Shown: positions 25,241 through 34,302 of the stretch, piece after piece
Position numbering within the stretch: the first letter of the stretch is position 1
Layout: each line of letters starts with the position of its first letter
Origin: Bacteroidetes bacterium CG2_30_33_31
GTDB taxonomy: Bacteria > Bacteroidota > Bacteroidia > Bacteroidales > UBA1556
Assembly (NCBI GenBank): GCA_001872625.1
Contig: MNXP01000002.1
Location: 1-47,655, forward strand
DNA: 47,655 nucleotides
Direction of reading: 5' to 3'
Notes under the pieces: generated by a model
Database searches by the model: none
What the model saw: the letters and a program-made list of their open reading frames with translations, nothing else
Told to the model about the DNA's origin: nothing
Program-made: the position numbers and the translations under genes

Positions 25241-25258
25241 GATATTCAAATGAATATC
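25241..25258. other. AT-rich palindrome in the metK leader
   Basis: GATATTCA-AA-TGAATATC is a perfect palindrome between the riboswitch and metK. On the minus strand it is followed by AA and six T, so it could act as a weak terminator or as a structure near the ribosome entry site. Confidence 0.45.
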
Positions 25259-25290
25259 ATTTATAAAATTCAAATAATACTTTGAAAAAA

Positions 25291-25357
25291 TTTTGATTGA
25301 TAGGGATTTTTGGTTTAGCATTTTTTCCCGTGGTTGCAATCAATCAAATCTTTCCAC
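25291..25357 (-). promoter_or_regulatory. SAM-II riboswitch and downstream anti-aptamer segment of metK
   Basis: The minus strand from 25357 has P1 stem GTGG (25357-25354) pairing with CCAC (25333-25330). The L1 loop is AAAGATTTGATTGATTGCAA, and the 3' part GGGAAAAAATGCTAAACC ends at 25312. The GATTTG..ATTGCAA-CCAC-..AATGCTAAA order is the conserved SAM-II (SAM_alpha) aptamer core, whose 3' GCTAAA pseudoknot closes over S-adenosylmethionine. The mRNA 5' end predicted from the -7 element lies about six bases upstream of P1. Downstream, ATCAATCAAA (25301-25292) is perfectly complementary to TTTGATTGAT inside L1 and is followed by A and six T, so the two folds exclude each other. Confidence 0.85.
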
Positions 25358-25366
25358 TTACTGCGG

Positions 25367-25395
25367 CAAAAATAATAAAATAAATTCTTCATCAA
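25367..25395 (-). promoter_or_regulatory. metK promoter
   Basis: Minus strand: -33 TTG (25395-25393), an 18-nt spacer and -7 TATTTTTG (25374-25367), an exact match to TAnnTTTG. Transcription would begin at about 25363, just before the riboswitch stem. The rest of the 25214-25574 gap up to leuS holds only a TATTTTCG sequence (25529-25536) that could be the leuS -7 element. Confidence 0.65.
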
Positions 25396-25574
25396 ATAAT
25401 AATATTTGTTCTGTTTTTAAAATTAATATTAAACAAATAAATTCATCGAGATATATTTAAAACTCCCGTTTAGCAACATTCTAATTTTATCATAAGAAAA
25501 CAAGGAATTTTTACAACATTAAATTATTTATTTTCGCAACTTGAATTTTATAACGCAAATAACCTTGAGACTTG

Positions 25575-28340
25575 ATGGAATATAATTTTAGTGAAATAGA
25601 GAAAAAATGGCAGCAATACTGGAAAGAGAAAAAGATTTATAAAGTTGAAATAGAGCTTGATAAGCCAAAATTTTATGTGCTTGATATGTTCCCTTACCCT
25701 TCAGGAGCAGGTTTACATGTGGGGCATCCTCTCGGTTACATTGCATCAGATATTTATTCACGTTATAAGCGTCTCAATGGTTTCAACGTGCTGCATCCCA
25801 TGGGTTTTGATGCTTTCGGACTGCCAGCCGAACAATATGCAATTAAAACTGGACAACATCCTGCAATAACAACCGCTGAAAATATTAAAAGATATAAAGA
25901 ACAATTAGATAATCTGGGTTTTTCTTTCGACTGGTCGCGCGAAGTTCAAACCTCTGATCCTAAATATTATAAATGGACCCAATGGGTTTTTACTAAGTTA
26001 TTTTCTTATTGGTATAATAATGCCACAAAAAAAGCAGAGCCTATAAATTTGTTAGTGCAGATTTTTGAAATTGCTGGTAACAAAAAAATTAATGCTGCCA
26101 CAACCTTTCAAGAAATTTTTACTAACGCTCAATGGAAAGCTATGAGCACTCATGAGCAACAAGAAATTCTTATGAATTACCGTTTGGCATTCCTTTCCAA
26201 AACTTTAGTAAATTGGTGTCCAGAGCTTGGAACTGTACTTGCCAACGATGAAGTTAAAGATGGCCTCTCGGTGCGAGGTGGTCATGCTGTCGAGCGTAAG
26301 TCCATGAAGCAATGGTCGTTAAGAGTTACTGCTTATGCCGAAAGACTTTTAAATGGGCTTGAAATAGTTGAATGGTCGGATTCGCTAAAAGAGATGCAGC
26401 GCAACTGGATAGGAAAATCTGTAGGAGCAAAAGTGTTTTTCGAACTGAAAAATAGCACACAAAAATTGGAAGTATTTACTACCCGTCCCGACACACTTTA
26501 TGGCTCTACTTTTATGGTTATTGCCCCAGAACATCCAATGGTAGCTGAACTTACCGAGGCAAATCATCAGCATGAGGTTGCCAATTATTTGCTCTGGGCA
26601 AAAAACCGTTCGGAAAGAGCGCGCATGACAGAAGTGAAAAAAGTTACTGGCGTTTTCACTGGCTCATTTGCTATAAATCCGCTGTCTCACAATGAAATTC
26701 CAATTTATATTGCCGATTATGTTCTTATGGGCTACGGCACTGGTGCAATAATGGCTGTACCAGCGCACGATAGTCGTGATTATGCTTTTGCCAAACATTT
26801 CAATTTGCCTATTATTCAGGTGGTTGATGGTGGAGATATCAGCATTGAGTCTTTTGATGCCAAAGAAGGTAAAATGATAAATTCTGATTTTTTGAATGGA
26901 CTGGAAGTTAAGCAAGCAATCAGCGCAGCAATTCATAAAATTACAGACTTGGGCATTGGTGAAAAGATGATTAACTACCGATTGCGAGATGCTATCTTTT
27001 CACGGCAACGCTATTGGGGAGAGCCTTTTCCAATATATTACAAAGATGGGATGCCTTATGCATTGAACATAAATCAACTGCCATTGGAGCTGCCAAAAGT
27101 CGATAAATTTTTGCCTACGGAAAAAGGAGAACCCCCTTTGGCAAGAGCCGAAAATTGGAAAACTGACGAAGGATTTCCTCTCGAAGTTGATACTATGCCT
27201 GGCTTTGCTGGTAGCAGTGGTTATTACCTTAGGTATATGGATCCTAACAACGAAAAACAATATTTTTCACAAGCATCTATCAACTATTGGCAAGATGTGG
27301 ATTTATATATCGGCGGAGCTGAACACGCCACCGGACATCTCATTTATTCGCGCTTTTGGAATAAATTTCTTGTAGATTTGGGAATAGGATTAAAAGAAGA
27401 GCCTTTCAAAAAATTAATTAACCAGGGAATGATTCAAGGACGCAGCAGCCTTGTTTATAGAATTAAAAGCACCAATAAATTCGTCTCTTATAATTTAAGA
27501 AACAAATTTGACACTCAGACTATTCATGTGGATATCAACATGGTAAGTAATGATATCTTGAATTTGGAAGCATTTAAAAAATGGCAGCCAGAATTTGCTG
27601 AGGCCGAATTTATTCTCGAAGAAGGCAAATATATTTGTGGATGGGAAGTTGAAAAAATGTCGAAATCGCTCTATAATGTTCAAAATCCTGATGAGCTTGT
27701 GGCAAAATATGGCGCCGATACTTTAAGACTTTATGAGATGTTTCTTGGCCCATTGGAACAATCGAAACCTTGGGATACAAATGGCATAGAAGGAGTATCA
27801 CGTTTTGTAAAAAAATACTGGAGACTATTTTTTAATGGCGATGGAAATTTTGATGTCTCTAACGAAAAAGCAAACGATAATGAGTTCAAAATTTTACATA
27901 AAACTATAAAGAAAATTATCGAAGATACAGAGCGCTTTAGCTTTAATACTTCCGTAAGTCAATTTATGATTTGTGTAAATGAACTTTCTGATTTAAAGTG
28001 TAATAAGAGAGATATTTTGGAACCATTAAATATTTTGATTTCATCATATTCTCCACATATTGCAGAAGAAATTTGGCTTCTTCTCGGTCATAATGAATCT
28101 ATAACAAAAGCAATATTTCCAGCTTTTGAAGAGAAATATCTTGTGGAAAATTCCTTTGAATATCCAGTATCGATAAACGGAAAGTTGCGCTTCAAAAAGG
28201 AATATCCTATTTCGATGTCGAAGGAAGAAATAGAGCAAGCTATTATTAAAACTCCTGAACTTCAAAAATATATAGAAGGATTAGCAGTGAGAAAAATCAT
28301 TATTGTTCATGGTAGAATTATTAATATTGTTGTGGGTTAA
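25575..28340 (+). CDS. leuS: Leucyl-tRNA synthetase
   Basis: 921 residues, class I. HIGH motif as HVGH (48-51) within [15 protein letters not shown]; editing (CP1) domain with [20 protein letters not shown] and the [15 protein letters not shown] catalytic strand; KMSKS at 694-698 in [10 protein letters not shown]; an anticodon-binding helical domain after [12 protein letters not shown]. It charges tRNA-Leu and clears mischarged products in the cytosol. A long insertion before KMSKS (about 610-690, containing the [18 protein letters not shown] region) is usual for this phylum. ATG at 25575 is preferred to the TTG immediately before it. Confidence 0.97.
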   Translation: MEYNFSEIEKKWQQYWKEKKIYKVEIELDKPKFYVLDMFPYPSGAGLHVGHPLGYIASDIYSRYKRLNGFNVLHPMGFDAFGLPAEQYAIKTGQHPAITTAENIKRYKEQLDNLGFSFDWSREVQTSDPKYYKWTQWVFTKLFSYWYNNATKKAEPINLLVQIFEIAGNKKINAATTFQEIFTNAQWKAMSTHEQQEILMNYRLAFLSKTLVNWCPELGTVLANDEVKDGLSVRGGHAVERKSMKQWSLRVTAYAERLLNGLEIVEWSDSLKEMQRNWIGKSVGAKVFFELKNSTQKLEVFTTRPDTLYGSTFMVIAPEHPMVAELTEANHQHEVANYLLWAKNRSERARMTEVKKVTGVFTGSFAINPLSHNEIPIYIADYVLMGYGTGAIMAVPAHDSRDYAFAKHFNLPIIQVVDGGDISIESFDAKEGKMINSDFLNGLEVKQAISAAIHKITDLGIGEKMINYRLRDAIFSRQRYWGEPFPIYYKDGMPYALNINQLPLELPKVDKFLPTEKGEPPLARAENWKTDEGFPLEVDTMPGFAGSSGYYLRYMDPNNEKQYFSQASINYWQDVDLYIGGAEHATGHLIYSRFWNKFLVDLGIGLKEEPFKKLINQGMIQGRSSLVYRIKSTNKFVSYNLRNKFDTQTIHVDINMVSNDILNLEAFKKWQPEFAEAEFILEEGKYICGWEVEKMSKSLYNVQNPDELVAKYGADTLRLYEMFLGPLEQSKPWDTNGIEGVSRFVKKYWRLFFNGDGNFDVSNEKANDNEFKILHKTIKKIIEDTERFSFNTSVSQFMICVNELSDLKCNKRDILEPLNILISSYSPHIAEEIWLLLGHNESITKAIFPAFEEKYLVENSFEYPVSINGKLRFKKEYPISMSKEEIEQAIIKTPELQKYIEGLAVRKIIIVHGRIINIVVG

Positions 28341-28549
28341 AAACCAATAATTGGCGAACATTCAATAAAAAATTATGGCAATGTAATTATTATGAACACA
28401 TTATTCGTGATGAACAATCGTATATGAAAATATCCAATTATATCATAAACAATCATGCAAAATGGTATTAAGATACGTTGAAATAAAAACTATTATCCAA
28501 ATGTAAGAGGACAAAACCATCGACAGAGTAACAATAAAATTTATTTATC

Positions 28550-29002
28550 ATGAGAGCCATAATTCAGAGAGTTAAAAATGCAATTGTTTCAATAAATGAA
28601 CTTGAAAGTCGCGAAATACAGCATGGTTATGTAGTATTTATTGGCATCGAGAATGCTGATAATGAAGATGATATTAATTGGTTGTCAAAAAAAATTATAA
28701 GCCTACGACTTTTCGATGATGAAAAGGGTGTTATGAATAAATCTATTCAGGAGGTTCATGGTAATATAATGCTAATTTCTCAATTTACTTTGCATGCCAA
28801 AACTAAAAAAGGAAACCGCCCATCGTATATTCATGCTGCCAAAGCAGAGGTGGCTATTCCAATTTATCAGAGCTTTATTGCCGTGTTAAAATCACAGCTT
28901 AGCGGAGCCTTGGTCTGTGGCGAATTTGGCGCAAATATGTCGGTGCAGCTTGTAAACGACGGCCCTGTTACTATTATAATTGATACCAAAAACAAAGAAT
29001 AA
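28550..29002 (+). CDS. dtd: D-aminoacyl-tRNA deacylase
   Basis: 150 residues. DTD hallmarks: MRAIIQRVKNAIVSI at the start, LISQFTLHAKTKKGNRPSY (about 76-94) with the SQxT catalytic motif, and GEFGANMSVQLVNDGPVTI with the cross-subunit NDGPVT loop (the Gly-cisPro motif). The dimeric cytosolic enzyme removes D-amino acids and glycine from mischarged tRNAs. Length and motif order are standard. It starts 210 bp after leuS; the methyltransferase-like gene follows 18 nt later, so the two probably form an operon. Confidence 0.95.
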   Translation: MRAIIQRVKNAIVSINELESREIQHGYVVFIGIENADNEDDINWLSKKIISLRLFDDEKGVMNKSIQEVHGNIMLISQFTLHAKTKKGNRPSYIHAAKAEVAIPIYQSFIAVLKSQLSGALVCGEFGANMSVQLVNDGPVTIIIDTKNKE

Positions 29003-29020
29003 AACTTAAAAAAATCACTT

Positions 29021-29473
29021 ATGAAACTTACAAAACAACAAAACCTCAGGAATTTATGGCTGACTATAATTCAATATGCATGTCTTTTTCTATTCTTGAT
29101 TTTAAGCCCACTAACTGCCTCTGGTATATGGTGGCAAGGAATAGAATTTTCTGGATTTATTCTTGGCGTCTGGTCAATATTTGTTATGAGCAAAAGCAAA
29201 CTCAACATCACACCTCAGCCCAAACATGGCGCTATCTTAGTCGAGTCGGGACCTTATAAAGTAATTCGCCACCCAATGTATTCAGCTATAATAATAACCT
29301 TTACTCCGCTGATTATCACTCATTTCGATTATTTTAGACTTGCAATTATTATAGTTCTTTATTTAAACTTAATTTTCAAATTACTCTTCGAAGAGTCTCT
29401 TTTGAAAGAGTTTTTTAAGCCTTATAAAGTTTATATGAAATCAACATGGCGCTTGATTCCTTTCATTTTTTAA
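29021..29473 (+). CDS. Isoprenylcysteine carboxyl methyltransferase-like (ICMT/PEMT) membrane protein
   Basis: 150 residues with about four hydrophobic helices. The C-terminal half has the family signature: GPYKVIRHPMYSAIII (about 79-94, RHPMY/RHPxYxG type) and a terminal EESLLKEFFKPYKVYMKSTW (E-E-x-L...Y-x-x-Y), the cofactor-pocket residues of ICMT/NnrU/PEMT methyltransferases. These are integral membrane, SAM-dependent methyltransferases; bacterial members act on varied small or lipid substrates and the one here is unknown. It lies 18 nt after dtd. Confidence 0.85.
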   Translation: MKLTKQQNLRNLWLTIIQYACLFLFLILSPLTASGIWWQGIEFSGFILGVWSIFVMSKSKLNITPQPKHGAILVESGPYKVIRHPMYSAIIITFTPLIITHFDYFRLAIIIVLYLNLIFKLLFEESLLKEFFKPYKVYMKSTWRLIPFIF

Positions 29474-29621
29474 AGAATTTTTCAGAGAAAAACCTCATCT
29501 GCTATTGTGAAAGTATTATAAAATTAATTTCAAATATTCTAAAAAAAATATGCTTGCAGTCAATGAATAAAAGACTCTTCCAGTACTGTAGAAAATAACA
29601 CTTCAATAGATTCAAAAATCA

Positions 29622-29629
29622 TACTTTTG
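29622..29629 (+). promoter_or_regulatory. -7 element directly before hemW
   Basis: TACTTTTG matches TAnnTTTG and lies four bases before the hemW ATG, so transcription would start at the start codon (leaderless mRNA). No -33 TTG was found at the usual distance. Confidence 0.45.
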
Positions 29630-29633
29630 CAGC

Positions 29634-30758
29634 ATGGCAGGAATATATTTACACATACCGTTTTGCTCAACAAAATGTCATTATTGCAATTTCTTTAGCA
29701 CTGTAAGTCTCAAACATAAGGATGAAGTTCTAAAAGCCTTGAAAAAGGAAATTGTCATAATGAAAAATTATCTTGGCGATGAAACTATTAACACAATATA
29801 TTGGGGTGGAGGCACGCCTTCTATGTTGGATTTCAATGAGTTAAAATCTATTGTTAATATTTTAGAAGATAATTTCAATATTTCTTCTGATGCCGAAAAA
29901 ACCATGGAAGCTAATCCTGATGATCTTCATCAAAAAAAATTGGAAGAAATATTTTCTTTAGCGTTTAATAGATTGAGCATCGGAACACAGTCTTTTGATG
30001 ATGATATTTTAAAAAAACTCAACAGACGGCATACTGCTGAAGCAGCAGTGAAATCGGTACAATTTGCCAAAGAAGTAGGCTTCAAAGATATTTCTATTGA
30101 CCTTATTTATGGTATTCCTGGCCTTTCTAACGAGCAATGGAAAGCCAATATTCTTAAGGCTATAAGCATGGAAATAAATCATATATCTGCTTATAATCTT
30201 ACAGTTGAATCTGGTACTGCCTTGGATATTTTGATAAATAAACATAAGTATCCTAAGTTGGACGAAACTCAAAGTCTTGAACATTTTGAGATTCTTTTAT
30301 ATGAGTTGCAAAAAGCTGATTTCGAGCATTATGAGATAAGTAATTTTGCCAAAAATCAAAGATATTCTTTGCATAACAGCAATTATTGGAAGCAAGAAAA
30401 ATATCTTGGCTTCGGACCATCGGCACATTCGTATAACTTAACTTCACGGCAGTGGAATATTGCCAATATCAACAAATATATTGATGGAATTAATTCGGAT
30501 TTGCCAGCGGTGGAAAATGAAGTTTTGACTACAGAAAATAGACATAACGAATATATAATGCTTTCATTAAGAACTATTTGGGGAATGAATATTGAAAAGC
30601 TTCAGAGAGATTTCGGAAGAAAAAACTCCGATATTTTTAAGGCAAAAGCAGTAAAATTTCTTTCAGAAGGCAAAATGAAAATCGTAAATAATTGCTACAT
30701 ACTTAGCAAAGAGGGAAAGAAATTTGCCGATGGGATAGCGAGTGAATTTTTTATCTAA
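29634..30758 (+). CDS. hemW: HemW, radical-SAM heme chaperone (HemN-like)
   Basis: 374 residues. The cluster-binding motif is CSTKCHYCNF with C11, C15 and C18; Phe at 20 instead of a fourth Cys distinguishes HemW from true coproporphyrinogen oxidase HemN. Further radical-SAM features: GGGTPSML (SAM-binding GGGT), EANPDDL, RLSIGTQSFDD, DLIYGIPGL, and the HemN C-terminal domain (EYIMLSLRTIWGMN). HemW binds heme and delivers it to membrane targets; automated annotations often call it HemN. Start ATG 29634. Confidence 0.93.
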   Translation: MAGIYLHIPFCSTKCHYCNFFSTVSLKHKDEVLKALKKEIVIMKNYLGDETINTIYWGGGTPSMLDFNELKSIVNILEDNFNISSDAEKTMEANPDDLHQKKLEEIFSLAFNRLSIGTQSFDDDILKKLNRRHTAEAAVKSVQFAKEVGFKDISIDLIYGIPGLSNEQWKANILKAISMEINHISAYNLTVESGTALDILINKHKYPKLDETQSLEHFEILLYELQKADFEHYEISNFAKNQRYSLHNSNYWKQEKYLGFGPSAHSYNLTSRQWNIANINKYIDGINSDLPAVENEVLTTENRHNEYIMLSLRTIWGMNIEKLQRDFGRKNSDIFKAKAVKFLSEGKMKIVNNCYILSKEGKKFADGIASEFFI

Positions 30759-30873
30759 ATTCATAAAAATCTGTGGCTTCAATAGATAATGAACCAACGA
30801 TTTCGACCCAAAAAATGCGAAGCCCTAAAAAAATATTGATGACTATCGGCAGAGCTAATATCTATAAATCGTA

Positions 30874-33800
30874 CTAAAATTTAATAAACTTACGAACGAT
30901 TTTAAAACTTTCGGATTGCAAAGAAATATAATAAAGTCCAGCAGCCAAATCCTTTGTATCAAGGCTTAGATTGTTATCGCCTGCGGCAAAATAACTGTCG
31001 GATAATGTTCTTATTAATAATCCAGTAGAAGAGAATATTTGCAATTTAAAATTGGCAGCCACAGTTGTTTTTATGCTAATTTTTATTTTGTCATCAGCTG
31101 GATTAGGATATAAGTTCAATGCTACGCTGTTGCTGGTGTTGTTAATTTTTGTGTCGTCGATTAAAGGTGGAAACACAATATAATCTATCCAAGCACAGTC
31201 GCTGCCAGAAGATGCAACGGGGTCTTTTGAATAAGTCCAATTGAGCAAATGCGAACCGCTGCTTATAGCAAAAGTTTCGCTCGACCAATCAATTTCTCCC
31301 TGCCATTTTCCCTTGCTCTGGTTATCAATTTTAAATTCCAGATAATCCCAAAATTGATTTACTGATGAGCCATCTTCGCAACTTACTTTTTTGTAAAATG
31401 AAATTGAATCGTTTGTTTGAACTTTTATAGTAAGAAGCATGGAAGAATTCATGTTATCATCGTTGGATGTTAGGCCAGATCTTGCTGAATTTCCTCCCTC
31501 ATAAAATGTACTGTCGTCGATAATCCAATTTTTGTCGCCGCCAAGTTGCCAATTATATTTTGTAAAATCGCCAGTTTCATAATTTTCATCTACTATACCT
31601 ACTCTTAGCGGAATATTTGCTGTGGTATAATATACGCCTGAATTGCTGGTAAAGGCAAACGAAAATCTTTGTCCCAAAGGCGTGATTGGGCTTATAACAA
31701 ACTGATATTCAATATTTGTGGAGCTATCAAAATCTAAAACTGGTAGAATAATTGAAGCCTGATTGAGGCTAATAAAATTAGAAATTATTGCTAAGATATT
31801 GCTCACATTTTGTATTTTACTATGACCAGAATTTTTTAGAATCAACTTCAATTTAAAAGTTTCTCCAGGGTCAGGAAGTCCATTTGCATTACCCGAAATT
31901 TCCTCAAAATGATAAGCTGTTAGCTCTAATTTGGGAGCTCTTGCTATAATTGTCAAGGGTGAATTCCAAAAATTGCCGTTGGTGTCGCTGATAGAAATAG
32001 TGAAATGTATTTCTTTTTGATCCACCACCGAATTAGAAATGCTGAAGCTAAAAGCGTTCATTACATTTAGGCTGTCACCAAAGTTTAATGAGCCAATATT
32101 TTCGCTGCTATCGTTGATAATAATTTGATTATCTGAACAATGAAGAATTGCTGTAAGCGAATTTCCATTGGCCATTCCAATATTTTTTAGACAGATATTC
32201 AATTTCACATTTTCGCCATAATCCAAAGCCTGATTGTTATTTCCAAGAGAGTCATTTATTGAATGAGCACTTTGTACTATAAATGCTTGTGCCGAGGAAG
32301 AAGTATAAATATTACCTAAGTAGGGTATTTTATTATAAGAAGTTACAGCTATCAAAAAGGTATCTAAAGCTGAGATTGGGTTGAAGTTTAATGTGGCGAT
32401 GCCAAGATTTACATAAGAAGTTGCTACTATGGAATCATGTATGCTTAATGAAACAAAGGCTTTGTTATCGTTTACATAAATTCCCAAGGAAGAATCGCCG
32501 AGGCTAACAGTTGGTTGATGAATAACTGTCAAGGCTGCTGGTGTGTTTGTTCTAAGCATCAAAGAAGGGTCACCAAAAATATTCCATGTATTGGTCATTT
32601 CAACACCATTGCTACCATATTGGTCGTTCATGTGCATACAGCCATTTATTGTAATTCCTGCAAAGGTTCTTTTTATGTTAGAAGTATAAGATTCTACAAG
32701 GATATCCACCATTTCATCTTCACCATCCATAGGAGGATTCCAGCTTTGATTGATAGTGCTCATGATAGTTGCTACAGCTCCAGTAGGTTGATTTGCAGCA
32801 TTTTTTGCTCTTAACCATGCTTCGGCAAAGCATGTTTGATTTACAAATTCACCATTGACACAAGCAACAGCGAATATGAAGGGAAGTTTTCCGGCATTGG
32901 TAAGAAGATTAACTTTGCTGTTGTTAAAGCCCGAAGTTCCAAAGCTGGTGGCGCTGCCATGTCCACAATAAACTAATGAGCCTTTTCCATCGTTTAACTC
33001 ATTAGAAACCATTGTTTGCGTTGGGTTTCCAGTGGCATCATTATTCCCTTGACTGCCATCAAAAAGCTCGCTGCAAGTTTGATAGTTATAAGCAAGCAAA
33101 TCTGTTTGAATATTTCTAATATGTTGATAATCATATTCATTGTCATCACCTGGACCTTGGTCTGAAGCTATTCCTATATTTTTTCTATAAAAATTGTCAT
33201 TAGTGTCAACATTCAATTCATAATTGATAGTTCTAAGCACTTGAGTCTGAACGTCGGCAACAGATTCTGCTGAAAATCTGCCTACAAATACTTCAGAATA
33301 TGCGTCATTGCCTGTTAAATAGCCATACCAATTGTCGGAGGCAGTGGAAGCCGTCAGCATTTTTGGCGTTACATATTGTGCGTCGCCAACAAGAAGCACA
33401 TAAGTTAATCCATGATTGGTGTAATAGTTTGAAATATAGTTTTTTATGGAGTCTGAATTATTTCCTATGCTTTGAACACTTACCATTTTTGTATGTCTTC
33501 CAATTCGATTTTTCCATGCCACAAAATCATTCATGGCAGCCATATAAGGCTGATGGCAAATTATTAGCATGTTTCCTGATTCCTGCGTTGGAGTATATTT
33601 ATTTTGATTATAGTTTAGAAACTGAGTTTGATAAATTTCAGAAAAATCTTCATCAATAGAAGAATTTACTTTTTGGCGGAGGAAAGGATTTACCACAGAA
33701 TCATCAATTTTTTTAACTTCCACCTCAATCTCATCATAAACCCTTAAAACTTTTGTTACTGGATTATATTGAAAGGGATAAAAAACCACTGTCTGAGCGC

Positions 33801-34287
33801 GGTAATCTCGCAGGATATACGGAGCACGCAGATTTATAATATTTTCTGGGAAAAATTTATTCTCAAGATATTGCTGCCCTTTTACATAAGGCACATTTGC
33901 TGGGTCGATATCTCTCGTAAGATTTCCTTTTGAGGGCAACAAATTTATATTCTGATAATCCACAAATGAGGACGAAATAACCTTCACTTTCATATTAGCC
34001 AAATCGGAAATTATCACCGATTTAGAAATGCTAAGGACTTCAGGAGCGCCAATTTTTAAAATAGGTACAGCCCCATTTAAGCTTAATGAAACTGCTGTCT
34101 CTCCTGCAATCTGATGATATTTAAGGGAGAAAAATGCCGTCTTTAATCTCAATGAAATGTTTGAAGCATTAGTGTTAATAATTTGGATTTCAGTGTTTTG
34201 ACGATAACTGTTATTGTTCAGATTTACTGTTTGTTGAGCAGACAAAGAAAAGAAAGTAAATACTAAAGCAAGTAAAATTAATTTCAT
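30874..34287 (-). CDS. Gingipain-like (C25) cysteine peptidase with T9SS sorting domain
   Basis: 1137 residues. Signal peptide at about 1-18. An N-terminal prodomain-like region runs to about 235, followed by the C25 peptidase domain (about 238-590), with catalytic H443 in YCGHGSATSFG and C476 in FAVACVNGE; the DAYSEVFVGRFSA strand (around 328-340) is the calcium-site/active-site region of gingipains. Immunoglobulin-like repeats follow (about 590-900), then a jelly-roll MAM-like module (GDFTKYNWQLGGDKNW to CAWIDYIVFPP). The last ~75 residues (LNLYPNPADDKIKIS to SFKIVRKFIKF) are a T9SS C-terminal domain. It would be exported through the outer membrane and act on surface or extracellular proteins. 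It follows its paralogue after 15 nt, so the two are cotranscribed. PorU-type sortase is the less likely alternative. Confidence 0.9.
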   Translation of the reverse strand: MKLILLALVFTFFSLSAQQTVNLNNNSYRQNTEIQIINTNASNISLRLKTAFFSLKYHQIAGETAVSLSLNGAVPILKIGAPEVLSISKSVIISDLANMKVKVISSSFVDYQNINLLPSKGNLTRDIDPANVPYVKGQQYLENKFFPENIINLRAPYILRDYRAQTVVFYPFQYNPVTKVLRVYDEIEVEVKKIDDSVVNPFLRQKVNSSIDEDFSEIYQTQFLNYNQNKYTPTQESGNMLIICHQPYMAAMNDFVAWKNRIGRHTKMVSVQSIGNNSDSIKNYISNYYTNHGLTYVLLVGDAQYVTPKMLTASTASDNWYGYLTGNDAYSEVFVGRFSAESVADVQTQVLRTINYELNVDTNDNFYRKNIGIASDQGPGDDNEYDYQHIRNIQTDLLAYNYQTCSELFDGSQGNNDATGNPTQTMVSNELNDGKGSLVYCGHGSATSFGTSGFNNSKVNLLTNAGKLPFIFAVACVNGEFVNQTCFAEAWLRAKNAANQPTGAVATIMSTINQSWNPPMDGEDEMVDILVESYTSNIKRTFAGITINGCMHMNDQYGSNGVEMTNTWNIFGDPSLMLRTNTPAALTVIHQPTVSLGDSSLGIYVNDNKAFVSLSIHDSIVATSYVNLGIATLNFNPISALDTFLIAVTSYNKIPYLGNIYTSSSAQAFIVQSAHSINDSLGNNNQALDYGENVKLNICLKNIGMANGNSLTAILHCSDNQIIINDSSENIGSLNFGDSLNVMNAFSFSISNSVVDQKEIHFTISISDTNGNFWNSPLTIIARAPKLELTAYHFEEISGNANGLPDPGETFKLKLILKNSGHSKIQNVSNILAIISNFISLNQASIILPVLDFDSSTNIEYQFVISPITPLGQRFSFAFTSNSGVYYTTANIPLRVGIVDENYETGDFTKYNWQLGGDKNWIIDDSTFYEGGNSARSGLTSNDDNMNSSMLLTIKVQTNDSISFYKKVSCEDGSSVNQFWDYLEFKIDNQSKGKWQGEIDWSSETFAISSGSHLLNWTYSKDPVASSGSDCAWIDYIVFPPLIDDTKINNTSNSVALNLYPNPADDKIKISIKTTVAANFKLQIFSSTGLLIRTLSDSYFAAGDNNLSLDTKDLAAGLYYISLQSESFKIVRKFIKF

Positions 34288-34302
34288 AAATAATGGTTGT
34301 GT

